The translations under genes and the position numbers were made by a program. 64,000 nucleotides of DNA from Numida meleagris (lineage: Eukaryota; Chordata; Aves; Galliformes; Numididae): contig NC_034414.1 in NCBI RefSeq assembly GCF_002078875.1, forward strand, positions 14,272,797 to 14,336,796. Direction: 5' to 3'. Position 1 is the stretch's first letter, and each line of letters begins with the position of its first letter. Shown here piece after piece: positions 9,311 through 21,848 of this stretch. The notes below the pieces were generated by a model that was not told the origin of the DNA, did not search any database, and was given only the letters and a program-made list of their open reading frames with translations.

Positions 9311-11624
9311 ATGCACAGGGGTTGCAGCCCCTCACCTCCCCTCCAGGATGGGGGCAATGACTTTTCCCATTCCTGCCTTGCATGCCCCTTGCGCTGAGCC
9401 TACCCATCCCACAGGCCCCCACTACTTTTCCAGGCAAACAAAAGCAAACTGTGCTTTGCCTCTGGGTTTCAAGCCAGAAGACATCCTGCTCTCAGTATTT
9501 TGTTCTCCATTCTCTCCCTCTGCAACCACATTAAAAATATTCCTTAAAAGAAAAAGCTGCAACTTGCGTAAGATCCTGTAAGTCCCGGAGCTGGGAAGTT
9601 TTAAAAAAGAAACACGTCGCATGGCAAAGTTTCACAATAAAATGGTGAGATAAATATTCATTAACTAGCATCATTATAAAACAGGCACGCTTGTTCCTTG
9701 TGAGGGAAGCTTAGATAGTCTCCAATGCTCAAAAACTGTGAGACTAGCCAAAAAAATGTGAGCTGGAGGACAGCCAGCGCATAGCCAGGCTGAATGATGA
9801 CAGCCCATAATCATTTTTGTCTCACAATAGACAAATGGTGACAAACATGTATAATGCTCAGCATTTGCCTGGTACTGATTTCCAGGCTGATTTCTTGAAG
9901 ACTCTGGTGAGTCTTTGTTTCCTCTGCCAGAAACCAGCAGAAACCAGCCCAAATTGTAGAGTTTTGTGCAGGATCTGGGAGTTCTCATTGCAGCACATGG
10001 GGAGTATGGTCTTCCAGGAGACTCAGGCAAGCACCACAGCAACAGGTCTTTATCTCTTGCAAAAACCTCTGTTTCTAGAGGAAGAATACCCAGATAAAGA
10101 GGCAGAGCTCTAACTGGGATCACAGAGGACACAGAGACCCAGATCATCCAACACATACCTGCCCTGCCCTCTAGATGCAGACATGGGAATCCAGCACAGA
10201 CACATGCTGAGATTTCACTTTCAACTAACATTGCTTATTTATTTTTTTTTAACCTTCCACTGCAGCATCTTCCCCTTCCTCCAGAAGCTCATTTCCATGC
10301 TCAGTCCTCCAAGTGCCCAAGGAACGTCATTTGGGCAAGAGACACAAGAGCTACAAGGGGACAACCAACCAGCCTTGCTAAGGCCAGAGGGACACGCTGA
10401 TGGAGAGGCAAAGAGAACCCAGCCTTTCTGCCCACCAGGCTTGGCACAAGATGGAACCATCCTCCTTCCTGCAAATAGGCTCCCATGTGGGCTGTGCTCA
10501 CTTGGGTTAAATAAGTTATCATCCCCACACACTCACCCTTCCCTCTTGAGTGAGTACATCAGCAGGTGGATTTATGCCTCACTAAGGCTTACCTGGGGCT
10601 CTAGTAAGCCTGCCCTGATGAACACTTACTCCTTGGGTCCCCAACTGCCCCCGAAATTCTCACCCAGATGCTTTCCCTCCTGCATCACCCCCTTCAGCCT
10701 GATTTAAGGCTGAGGCTTTAACTCACGCAGCATCCTTCTGTAAGTATTTCTCAGGTGACTGGTTTCCTCCTCCATTTCATTAAGGGCACTCAGCTCATGC
10801 TGTTCTCCCAGCAAAAGCCACACTCCACTTGCTACAGCCATCCCCAAACAACCCTGTAATTTTTCCCCTTCATCACAGCAAAGGCAAAGCCTAGGGAACA
10901 CTTATTAAGAAACAGGCATAGTAGCTTTTTATAGTTAAGCTTGGGTCATTAATCTCTATCAGGAGCTTTCGTAATCTTCTTCAGCTTCACCATATTTGTT
11001 TAACTCTCTGATAGTTGCTCCATGGGTCTTAGGATAATTGCAGATTAAATGCTTTTCAATATTAATGGCTCTTCATTAATGCTTTGGGCCCTCCCCACTC
11101 CAGAGCCTGCAGCTTCCCACAGGCTGTCTGGTGCAAATTACTTTCCTTTTCTAGTTTGAGGCCAAATACAGTGAAACGAGCCCAAATCTTCTGCATGCTA
11201 TGGCTGTTTTTGTGGTTTTTTTTTTTTTTTTTAGTAGAAGGCCAGGAGAAGGAAGGCTTTTCCCTAATGTATTTTGGAGTAAGGGCAATCCTTTAAACAG
11301 GAACAGAGTGGGGTCAGGCAGTCTGTGCCAATCTGGCTTAAGTCTTCTCAGCTGAACTAAAAATTCTCTTAAGAGCAATCCCCTTCCTTGTCAGCTCATG
11401 GAAATACTAATTCAGGGAGCCGGGAGGCTCCTGAGGTGCTAGGCTGCAGATAGCTCAGAGGATCCGCCCCAAAATAGGAGAGATCTTTACTTACCTACCT
11501 CCCACTTCAAGGCACCATGAAGCAGGACGTGGGGGCACAAGCAGCCCCCAGATTATATGAAACCCACCCAGAACTGATAGGGGGGCTGTAACTCAGCCTT
11601 AATGAGCATAGCATTCATAGGGTG
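9311..11624. other. Intergenic region between the phosphatase-like gene and SYT8
   Basis: No gene recognised. One open frame at 10704-10901 (minus) encodes a Glu/Arg-rich, coiled-coil-like stretch with a GTGAGT after it, but has no convincing partners. A T-run lies at 11217-11232. A minus-strand AATAAA near 10235-10230 is far from the SYT8 stop. Confidence 0.4.
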
Positions 11625-11813
11625 CTTTCCTAACGGGGTGGTCAAGCACAGGGTTGGGCTGCCCAGGGAAGTGGTGGAGCTCCCATACCTGGAGGTATTA
11701 AAGAGATAGATGGACATAGCACTAAGGGACATGGTTTGGTGTTGGGACATGGTAGGTCAAGCTGATGTTTGGATTCAGTGATCTTGAACGTCTCTTCCAA
11801 CCTATGATTCTAC
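11625..11813 (+). mobile_element. CR1 LINE 3' fragment, plus orientation
   Basis: Contains GGCTGCCCAGGGAAGTGGTGG and ends CGTCTCTTCCAACCTATGATTC, the sense 3' tail of CR1. It sits just beyond the SYT8 stop codon, antisense to that gene. Confidence 0.85.
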
Positions 11814-12039
11814 AGTAATAATCCTCTATTAAAAAAAAAATCAAAGGACACAGTGTATTTTTGTAAGCTTAGAGCTCTCTGTATTCAAACCCCAGCCAGC
11901 AAGTGGCTGAGACAAGCCAGTTCTGCATCCACATCATCCCTTCCAGCATCACCCTGGTGCAGCGCTGCATCCAGACACCTCTGAAAACCTCCATCCTGCC
12001 CAGATGAGGGTGAGCAGGGGGTGCCAGAGTTGCCTCTCA

Positions 12040-14501
12040 CTATCTGGTGGTCAGGGGCAGCTTAAGGTGGGACTTCAGCCCCAAGGCCTTGTCCACCACA
12101 TCGGGGGGTTGCAGGCTGTGCCACTGGGTGAGGGGACGCCGTGGGTTGGACAGCATGTCAGACCAATGCCGCAGCTGGTTACCTGTGGCCCGGCAGCCCA
12201 GGAAGAGTTTGCCAATGGGCTCATTCTTGGTCACTTTGTCATAGTCCCAGACAGAGATGACCATATCCACGTTCTGGTGGAGACACAGGAAAGGCTGTCA
12301 GTTGGACCCTCATCAGAGCAGGGGCTTGCTCAGCCTCGGGCACTGCAGGGGAACCCACCTGAATCTGACTGAAAGACACCTCAAAGACAAACACTTCATT
12401 GAAGTAAGGGCTCAAGGTGTTTTTCTTCACACTCGTCTTCTTCTTCTTCCACTTCTTCTTGTTCAGGATGAGATGTACCTTGACAAAAGGATCTAAAGAG
12501 AGAGAGAACATGGCTCCACACCAAGAGTTCTTGAGGTTTTACAGCTCTTGGTCCTATCATTAGCACCAGGTAGAGAGATATGAGTGTGATCTGATATGAG
12601 TGTGACTGCTGACCTGAGAGCCCATGAGAGTCCATCTGTTTCAGCTTCTTGGCCTCCAGGATGAGCACAGTCAGCTTGCCGGTGCTGGGGATGTAGCGCA
12701 GTGAGAAGCAGATCTCTCCCAGCCGCTCTTGCTGATAGAGAAAGGGGCCAATGAGCCGGAGGGCTCTCAACATGGAGGAGACCCACTGCTCCCTCTCAGC
12801 GTGAGGTGGTGGAAAGAGAAGCAGTACCACATTCCACCACCCCCCCACCATGGTGTGTCCAACCTGCTAGGACCAACCTCTACTTTGCTGGCCACCACTA
12901 GGTCACTCCACTGCTCGATGATGTGCTGCAGACTGACACTGGCCAGGGGCAGGCGGACCTCACCAATGATGTCGTGCTTGGCAAAGCGGTTGAAGTCATA
13001 GACCTGCATCACCAGTGTGGCCTCGGATACTTCTGCCTGGGGCACCTGCAGGGGAAAACCCAGCAATCCAACCTTACTCCCTGCCACATGGGATGGTGGG
13101 ACAGACACAACAGCAGATCTTTCTACCACTTTTCCATCCTGGTAGCAAAGGAATCCTCAAGGAAATCATCATCAGCTGTTGCTTCCTACCTGGAAAGTGA
13201 AGCTCTCGTTGAAGATGGGGTTCAGTGTCTTGCGGTAAACCTTGGTCTCGTACTTCTTCCTCATATCAGATGTCAGGTAGACAATAACGTACGGATCAGA
13301 TGTGCCCCCATTGTCCATGGCCTTAAGATCAGCTGCCTGCTTCACACCAACTTTCAGCTTAAAAGGAAAAACGCATGAGGTCACTGTGTGGAGGACAGTG
13401 GCAGGTGAAAATCAAGTGAGCGCAGCAAGGAGGATGTCATCCCATGTCAGTATGCCAGCTGGGTGCAGAGGTGCACCAGGTATTGATCCCTGGGTCCTGC
13501 TGGGCACCAAAGGACCCTGCCAGAGCCCAGCCTCACAGCAGCCTCACCTCCTGTGCACGGAAGTTGTACTCCAGGGAGTACTGAAGCCTTCCTCGCCCTG
13601 TCTCCTCTGGGCCCTGCTCCAGGTCCTCCATCTCAGGCTGCACCTGTGGTAGAGAGCAACACAACCCTCAGGAAGGGGTTCCAGAGCCTTGTGTGTTTCC
13701 CCATACCATGCTGCATGGATGGGACCCTCAGGTCCGCTGCAAGCCCATGGCAACAAATTCCCATTCCTGCTCTCCGTCCTGGCATAATGCATCGTAGGGA
13801 CCAATTTACTCTAAAATCAGGTTTGAAAGAGCCTCCCCCATAGATCCCAGCCCAGCTGTACAACCACAAACAGTCCCACCACTCTGGGCACGTGGTGGAA
13901 AGATGGGCATCACAGAGCAAACCTCCCTGGTAGGAGAGCAGCAGGGGAAAAGAGAAAGCAGGACGCACAAGGCTGGCTGTGGTGGAGCCATTGAAGGTGA
14001 GCAAGCCAACTTTCTCCTTCTTCTTGGGCTTCTTCTTGCCACAGCAGCACCTGATGATGCAGATGAGGAAGAGGAGGAGGAGAACGGCCACTGCCACCAC
14101 CACAGCAATGAGTGCCCATCTGGGTACTGGTGTAATGAGGTAAACAGAAGGGTTAAAACCAAACAAAGCCACATAAAGTGCATTTACAACCCTCTCCTCG
14201 AGTTTCAGCATTACAAAGTTGTGCCTTGGGGCTCAACCTTAAAATCATGGAAAAAGATCACTAAGATCACCAAATCCAACCACAGTCCATCCCCATCACG
14301 CCCACTGAGCCATGTCCCTCAGTGCCACATCTACCCATTTCTTGAACGCTTCCCGAGGACAAAGGGGCAAGCCCAGCTGTACTCACATGGGATGTGGCTG
14401 ACAAAGCCATCAAGGAAACCCGGTGGAGTTGTGGTGGTAACCACTGGGCTAGCAGGGAGTGGGGAGGCTGTGGCCCAACTGTTCCTCTCTGCCTTGGCCA
14501 T
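12040..14501 (-). CDS. SYT8: Synaptotagmin-8
   Basis: Membrane protein with tandem C2 domains, a member of the exocytic synaptotagmin family. Coding exons on minus: 14501-14387, 14126-13969, 13643-13548, 13357-13190, 13045-12878, 12731-12614, 12492-12359 and 12273-12040; all phases agree, giving 396 aa (human SYT8 is about 400). A short Thr/Pro-rich N-terminus precedes a membrane span (about 43-63), then a Cys cluster and a Lys-rich stretch, typical palmitoylation and anchor features. C2A is about 111-235 and C2B about 236-396, with a polylysine strand and a WHSL motif. In the Ca2+ loops, C2A has Asp138, Asp144, Asp196 and Asp204 but Asn198; C2B has Asp269, Asp275, Asp329 and Asp331 but Glu337. 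The ATG exon starts after TCCTCAG at 14518, so a noncoding first exon lies further upstream. The donor of exon 2 (CTT|GTGCGT) is the weakest call. Confidence 0.95.
14241..14350 (-). mobile_element. CR1 LINE 3' fragment in SYT8 intron 1
   Basis: AAAATCATGGAAAAAGATCAC then CACTAAGATCACCAAATCCAACC and CCATGTCCCTCAGTGCCACATC: an inverted CR1 tail lying between the first two coding exons of SYT8. Confidence 0.8.
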
Positions 14502-14518
14502 CGCAGAGTGCAAGTGAT

Positions 14519-16317
14519 CTGAGGATGCAAGCAAAATGAACAGGGTGGGGATTTAATATGCAGAAGTTCACGTGCTCCTGGTAGCACAGTACTAATGAGA
14601 GTAAACACAATTAAAATGTTAAGATAAAGCCCAGTGTAAGCATTTAGGGCTCGACCGCTTAGGAAATGAAGTGTGAAACGGAGCAGAGCAGTTCCCGCGG
14701 GCAGGGCAGGCTCTGCTCAAGCAGTCTTTTCATTTAATCCCCATCTCCTCTCTGCAGCCAATTCCCAATGTCATATAGCTTCTCCTTCCCCTCTAGCAGG
14801 CTCAGGCTCAGCTCCATCACTCCAGCAGGGCTGTGCCTACCTGCTGGGTGGCAGCAGTGCCACCACACCAACTCACAAGGTGAGCCAGCCTGACTTGTGC
14901 ACATGGCAACCCTTATGCAGGCTAAAATCAGGCTTTGCATTTGAACCAGCATTTGGAGGGGTGAAGAGGAGGTGTTATTGTTACTAGCAGGTTCTTCCTG
15001 TGTGAACATCTCACTGTAATTGAAGCTTTCCTCTTTCCTTGCTTTGGGTGACCAGCAGCAGCAGGACCAGACAGAGACTGCAGTTTGTGCAACTGGATGC
15101 TGAAGCCAGCCAGAGGATATTTCATACTAGGAACCTCCAAAGGAACCAGAAAACATCCCTGGAGGCTCCTGGAGGCCAGCCTCTATCAAACCACAGCCCA
15201 GGGCGCTCCTCCCAGTGCCGTGAGGAGGGCCAGCAGGTATGCGTGTGTTTACCTTGGCCACACCGGCACCATGGGGCTGCTCACACAGGGATGCTCTTTA
15301 ATTCTTTTAACAAGGAGGCTTTGCTGTTCATAGCTGCAGGGGTGAAGAGTTGCTCTATCCCCACTGGGGCAGCGGGACGTGGGACATGTGACTTGCCCAG
15401 AGCCACCTATCTGGGACATCAGCGTCATCAGGGATGCAATCTCAGCTCACAGCCTTCCCACTGGGTTTTTATGGTTAGTTCCTCCTCTCCCTGAACACAG
15501 AACTTGTGCTATTTAGGAGGCTCCAAGCTGCAGGCTTGGGTTGTGGCAGCACGTGGACACAGCAGTGAGGGCAAACATGGGTCCATACAGCACAAATTCA
15601 GATGTTTCATCAAGTTTTTCCCACCAGACTCCCGTGGACTATCTCCCACCAGCCCCTGTTAAAAGAAAAAAGCTCATCCTAGCTCTGTGGGGTGGCCTGA
15701 GCTGCCGTTTTGGGAGCAATGGAGACATACATGGTCTGGGGACACCAAGCATCCTAGCTTCTGCAAAAGGTCTTAGAGAGCCCTGCCCTTCTCCCCTAAA
15801 GCTAAAACCAGACTTACCACTGTGTCGTTGCCAGTCTCAGTCTTCTTTCCTCTCTGCATGGGCTCCTGCTCCAGCTGCAGTGCATGGTAGAAACATGCTG
15901 GGGACAAAATAGCCCCCTGCCAGGAATGGAGCTATGGGCACAACAGAGACATTGGCTTTCTCATGCACAGTGCAGCCCAAACTGGAAAGTCTGCTTTGCC
16001 AACCCAGGAACCAGCCGGCCCCACCTTTCTGCTGACCCAAGCGGTGCTCACGCAGGCGAAAAGTCAGCAGGGAACTCCCAACCTGAGAAGGAAGCAAAAC
16101 CTGGCTCCTGGCTGCAGAAAGCTGCCCTGGAAAAATTCAGTTCTCCAAGATATCCCAGCAGCAGTGCCAAGATACATGCAGCACGTGGCTCCGTGCACTT
16201 AGTGCACAGGGTGGGTGTGCAGTCAAGGGCGATTTCAGCAGTACACCCATCTCACATTTATTCTTACACACATTTCTTCCCTTGTGGTCCTGCTGCACGG
16301 AGGAGAAAGAGGTGATG
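14519..16317. other. SYT8 upstream region
   Basis: Contains the unplaced 5' noncoding part of SYT8. I find no coding exon. Open frames such as 14673-14987 (plus) and 15884-16315 (plus) show no domain or splice support. Confidence 0.5.
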
Positions 16318-16545
16318 TGGAGATATTTAGATGCCAAAAATTCAGCACTCAGAGGGCAGTGAGACACTGGCATAGGCTGCCCAGAGAAGCTATGGATGTC
16401 CCATCCCTGGAGGTGTCCAAGGCCAGGCTGGATGCGGTTCTGGGCAGTCTGAGCTGGTGGGAGCTGCCCTGCCCGGGGCAGGGGGGTGGGGCTGGGTGGG
16501 CTGTAAGGTCCCTTCTGACCCAAGCCATGCTATGATACTGTGATA
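16318..16545 (+). mobile_element. CR1 LINE 3' fragment, plus orientation
   Basis: GATATTTAGATGCCAAAAATTC, AGGCTGCCCAGAGAAGCTATGG, CATCCCTGGAGGTGTCCAAGG and the final CTATGATACTGTGATACT form a good CR1 3' end. Confidence 0.88.
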
Positions 16546-17059
16546 CTTTTTGTTCCATATTAGGAAGAGCTGGAAGATGCACAGGAGAAATATGTAGGAG
16601 AAACTGGGGATAAAGGGAACATGTCCAATAAAAGCATTCAGGGAAAGAGGGTTTGCACGTGTGTGCTGAGTACTTCAGTGGTGCTGTCTGCTGAACCCCA
16701 GCATCTTGATGAAGCAGTACTGCATGGCAGCAAGACTCTTGCTGCAACCCATGCTCTGAGAGGTGACTTAGTAACACGTGGCAATAACCCCAGCTCCCTG
16801 CAAAGTGTCCTAAAAATGGCACAGCAAAATTACAAATGTAACAGGCCCTGTGCACACCCCACAGCCTCCCAGGCTCCTGAATAGGGACTCCTATGCATTT
16901 TGGTCAAAAACATGACAGTTACGCACATGAGGGCTAGGAAACGAGAGATGCACCTACAAAAATAAACCTAATTGCAGTGCTTGCGGGCAGCAAGTAGAAA
17001 TAGAATAAGAGCTGGCCAGGAGTCCGATGTAGAAAGGCAGCCAGGCATGCAGCCAGCCC

Positions 17060-17217
17060 ACGGGGCTGACTACAAATCCCAGCACGCCAAGGGAAGGGCT
17101 GTGCCCAGCGCACTGCTGCCTGCTTCCTGCTGGCCCCAGAGAGATATAAGCGGCAGCACCTTGGTGAAGTGGGGCAGAGGAGTGGATGCTGCGTTGGACG
17201 AGGAGGTAGCGCTGGCG
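17060..17217 (+). promoter_or_regulatory. Promoter and noncoding first exon of the nucleotidase-like gene
   Basis: ACTACAAATCCCAGCACGCC at 17069-17088 is an almost perfect ZNF143/Staf (SBS) site. A TATA-like ATATAAG follows at 17144-17150. Transcription probably starts near 17175, and a strong donor GGCG|GTGAGT ends the exon at 17217. The exon contains a 7-codon upstream ORF (17186-17209, ATG to TAG). The next exon, 18721-18788, starts after CATGCATCAG and holds the main start codon. Motifs and splice sites are seen; the transcription start is inferred. Confidence 0.6.
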
Positions 17218-17335
17218 GTGAGTCTGGGCCTTTGTTCTAGCAAGCCTCAGCTGCTTCTCTCCCAGCTGGAGGCATGCTGTTTTTGCTCTTTTCTATGCTG
17301 TGGGGAGCTGCAAGCATTCACCTCGGATGCTTTTC

Positions 17336-17362
17336 TGTGTGTATATATATATACACACACAC
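17336..17362. repeat. (TG)/(TA)/(CA) microsatellite
   Basis: TGTGTATATATATATACACACACACAC-type alternating purine-pyrimidine run in intron 1 of the nucleotidase-like gene. Confidence 0.9.
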
Positions 17363-17797
17363 GGTGCCATGTGCATGTGTGGGTATGTGTGTAGTGATAT
17401 ACATATTTGTATAAAAGCTGTATGTAAACAATACTGTAGGCAGATAAAGAGGAATGAGAAATCAGGCTCGGTCTTCCTGATTTCAAGGGATGGAGCAAAA
17501 ATTAATAGGCTTTCTCTCCCTCTGCAAAGAGCAGCTCGGCTCCACTTCCTCTCCTTTCACTTTCACTTTAAGAAAAGGGAAGAGGAGCCCCAAAAACACA
17601 GAATGTGTTAAGAGCTTCTTCTTGAATGGAATCTCTCCAGGGGACACTTGTCCCTTGTGAGATATGGGCTGGTGGCTGTCACCCCATGGCTCTGAGGGAG
17701 GAGAACACTCCCCACAAAGGGCATGGGTGGAGGAAGCAGGGTAATGCTTGTAACACAGGGAAATAGAGGCATCAAACTCCTCTGGCAGATCATGCAC

Positions 17798-17860
17798 GTA
17801 TATACATTACATAGATGATCTATGATATATAATATATATTATAGGATATATATCTATCTC
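17798..17860. repeat. AT-rich simple repeat
   Basis: A run of ATATA/GATATA units in intron 1 of the nucleotidase-like gene. Confidence 0.8.
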
Positions 17861-18740
17861 CTTTCCTACATATCTCCCAAGTGATCATTGGATGGAAGAT
17901 GTCAGCCCTGGCTGGGGCTCACTGGGCCTAGTAGTGGTTGCTCAGCTCAGCTGCATGACCAGGCCAAGGGCAGAAATGCAGCCAAAAGGGGGATTCCATC
18001 CGTGCAGTGACAGCTCAGTGGAGTGGGCATGTCAGTCTTAATAAAAAGCCTGAAAAAATGAGGCGAGCTAGAGGAAGTCTGAAGCCCTCCAGCAGCAAGC
18101 ACAGCAGGACAACAAGGAGGGTGAAGTCTACACCCTGCACTTTCCTTCTGGTCTAGGCACGCACAGCCTCCCACTCCACTGATCAAGTAACTCATTAAAT
18201 GAGAAATGAGGTTTTAACTCCCTTGCCAACCTCGGCACATCTGTACAGAGCCATCACTGCCTCCTCTGCTCCTCAGGGAAACCCCACAGCATATGTGTAG
18301 GAGCTGTGGGAATGGGATCCATTCCCAATCCACAGGCTGAATCCCTCAAATCCACTTATAGCACCAACCAGTGCAGAGAAATGAAATATACAGCAAGATG
18401 GTTACAGAAACCACAGCGAGTACAAAAATGGGAGCACACAGCTCCCCAGGACTGCAGTCTGCCAGACATGGGTAAGCCCAGCCCGCACAGATACCTGTGG
18501 TGTTGGGCATCCTGCATGTGCAGGACTGGCTAGCACTTGCTCACCACACATCTCAACTTACGTGAGTCTTTTACATCTGCAAGCAATCTTCAATACAGTG
18601 ATCTTGCTTATATGTAGATAGAAATTCTTCTTTCAGAAAAAAGCTGCCAAGAACCACAGTAAGGAAGCAAGCTAGAAGCCTACCTGCAGGATCTTTCAGA
18701 TCTTTTATTACATGCATCAGTTCAATTATACATAAATTGG

Positions 18741-21700
18741 ATGATGGCAGAGCCTGAAAGCACAGTCATCAATACCGATGTGAAACAGGTAAGAGTTGCT
18801 GATTACAAATGCAGATTCTTAATTTCCAAAGCACGTTTTGAAATGCCACTGCAGGAGATGACACAACCTGAAACTTTGGTGGCCGAAATTGTTTGTGCCT
18901 CGGGTTGCACAAGTGACACATTTGCTCACGTTTAATTTTGGAGCAGCCAAAAAGAAAGCAGTAGTACAAAGAGAGCTTTCATCAGTCTCTCCAGAGTGGA
19001 GATAAAATAAGAATCAAAGCACCAAGACATGCAGGGAATGCCAGCAATGCCCAGCTCAGCACAAGCAGATGACTACAGTGACTACAGCTGTGCTGTGCCC
19101 ATAGATGCACAAATTATGAAGCAATCCTCTCCCATGCAAGCTGTCCTCAGAGCACCCTATGCTTACCAGACAGGTTAGCATTTCACAACTGCCTGCTCCA
19201 ACCTCATTCACCCGCAGATGAAGATCAGGCTTGGTACCTCTTCATCAAAGTCTCTCTGGCATCAGAACCAGGAACCATGCCACATGGGTTCCTGGTTCCA
19301 ATACCCAGCCCCATCACCCCTCCCCACCACCTCAAGGCTCTTCCATTGCATTCCCCCAACCCTTCTTTGCTCTCACCTTGCAGAAAGATCCCAGTGAGGC
19401 GCTAGTCATTGCAGTGACCACCAGAGCCATCTTCAACTTGGAGGAAGAGCACCAGCTCTACCTGGAGAAAGGAAAGGAGGAATATGTGAGGCACCAACAA
19501 GCCAACCAGGACAAGCCCCTACCTCCAGGCACAGCCTTTGCCTTCATCCAGGTGAGCTCCAGGGTACACATTGCTCATAGGGCAGGGTGAAAACTCAGCC
19601 TTCCTGCCCTCAGGCCTCACCCCTCCTGGCTCCCACCCGCCTACCCCAGCCAATGACCACATGATTTCCAAAGAACCTTGCAAAGTCATCAGGGGTGCGC
19701 ATTGTAAAAGGGTCTGTTTCCATAGGCAGCACAGCATGTGAATGAGAAAATCCTGGAGAGTAACCCAGCAGAGAAGGGCCTCTTCGACGTTCTGGTTCTC
19801 TCCAACAACAGCCCAGAGAGTGGCGTGCGCATCATCAACAGTGCCAAGCACTACGGTAAGGATGCCCATCCCTGGAGGTCTGCCCCCTCAGTGTCTTCTC
19901 CCCCGTGTTGCATCCCTGGGGAATACAGAGCCAGGGGAAAGCATGCAGAGACCTGTGGAGGTGAAGGGGTGCTGCAAGGAGGACACAGGCTCTTAACAGA
20001 CTTTGCTCATATTCCCTGTCCCAAGGCCTGGAGATTTCCAAGTTCTGCTTTGTCAGTGATGTGGACTCCACGCAGTATCTGAAGTCCCACAGGGTCAAGC
20101 TCTTCCTCTCGGCTGACAGGACAGATGTCTGCAATGCCCTCCAAAGAGGTGTGTCTTCCTCTCCATCCTACCTCCCCAAATCCACCACACTCCTCCCAAG
20201 TGGCCCAGCACCAACCAGCAGTGCCAGAGCTCCTTCTGTTATGTTGGAAAGGGGACAAATGGCATCTTGGTCACCAACATGGTCTTTAGCAGTTCTGATT
20301 TTTTCATTCTCCACCTGTAGCCTACAAACACCAGGGTTTCTCAGAAGCCTTCACAATTAACTGAATTAAGTGAGTGCTCGGTGTATAATTCTGACTGCAG
20401 ATCTGCCATGGGGTGGTTATTCCATACCTGGTATTTAAACCTTTCAATGATTCCCAGGGCTTTGTAAGGATGCCACAGCAATTTCCTTTCTTGGTACATG
20501 CAGAAAGAAGTAAGCACATCCTTGACCTGGATCTGAGTGTGTGCAGTTCCTGACAGCTCTAATGGGGTTAATCTCCTTATTACTTTGCTTGGGCATGAGC
20601 ACATTGGCTGGCCAGGGTCCTTTGGGTCAGGAGCAAGCCAACCAGAGCCCTGACTTTCCTTAGCTATGAGTCTTGAAGCCTTATGATGATCATCATTGCT
20701 CTAACAAATGTCTCATTTGAGGCCACAGCCCACAGATGAGATCAGGCAGGGAGCAGCTTGTAAGAAGAGACCTGTAATTAAGCCAATTACCCCAATCAAC
20801 TGGAGGTGCCAGTCCCTATTACTCACACCATGGAGTGCTAAATCTGGGTATTAGCACTAGGCTTGGCAGAGAGACTGAACACCAGGAGGAGGGCTTCCCA
20901 TGCTTTAACGCCCCAGCAGCTATCCCAGCAGCTCTCAGCATCTATCCAGTCAAATTAGAAGTGCTTCCTTGTGCTCCCAAGATAATTCAGCCTTGGAAAG
21001 GCCAGGATGACCCCCATGGAAAGCATTCTTGATGAGAGCCCAACCACACCAGCGTCTGGTGTGAGAGGAGTTGCCCATGTGCGAGGTGCCTCAAGACGTG
21101 GTATCTCTCATGTCCTCCACAAACCCATCTTGCTTCATCTCACAGGGGTCTCGGCAGCGCTCATCTTCCAGCAGGAGGTTCAGGCCCCCAGCACCCCACT
21201 GCGTGTGGCCTTTGATGGAGATGCCGTGCTTTTCTCTGACGAGACAGACCAGGTCTTCCGGGAGCAGGGCCTGGAGGGAGCCATGCAGTATGAACGGGCA
21301 ATGGAGGCTGTGCCCATAGGAGAGGTGAGCAAGGTGATCACAGTGAGCACATTCTCTGCTAGGGCTTTGCCACAGGCAGCCAAAAAAGCACAAATCCTTA
21401 TGGGTTCCCTTTGCATTTACCAGTCCTCAGTCCCTAGGTTACCTGATTTGGAGTCCCACTAACAAGAGGAAAAAGCAGTTTGAACAGGCTGGGCAGATGT
21501 TTCCACCTTTCTTATGCACTCTCAAGTGTCTTGGTGTGCTTGCAGGGTCCCATGAAAGCCTTTGCCATGCACTTGGGGAAGATACGCAAGAAGTTCAGCC
21601 AGGAGGAGTCCCCCATTCGCACCTACCTGGTGACAGCCCGCAGCGGCCGGGACATGGGCATCCGAGCCATCAAGACACTCCGGGAATGGGGTCTGGCCAT

Positions 21701-21848
21701 CGATGAGGCCTTCTTCATGGATGGGGCTCCCAAGGGTCCCATCCTTGCACAAATCCAGCCCCATATTTTCTTTGATGATGGCCTTCATAACATCCAAGGG
21801 GCTCAAGACGTGGGTGTGCCCTCTGCATGGGTGCCCTCGTGCTGCTGA
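18741..21848 (+). CDS. Cytosolic 5'-nucleotidase IA-like protein (cN-I family)
   Basis: Predicted to dephosphorylate nucleoside monophosphates, chiefly AMP to adenosine, in the cytosol. Coding exons 18741-18788, 19384-19551, 19726-19855, 20026-20148, 21146-21324 and 21546-21848 have GT-AG borders and matching phases, giving 316 aa (human NT5C1A is about 368, so this copy is shorter at both ends). HAD-type active-site motifs are intact: Asp180-Gly-Asp182 in RVAFDGDAVLFSDE, VTARS (Ser249), Lys279 in GAPKGP and IFFDD (Asp293/Asp294). Two tandem ATGs open the frame; the second (18744) has the better context, A at -3 and G at +4. A promoter candidate lies near 17.1 kb. The gene sits between SYT8 and CTSD, where mammals have no nucleotidase as far as I know, so it is probably a separate paralogue rather than NT5C1A or NT5C1B itself. 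Confidence 0.88.
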
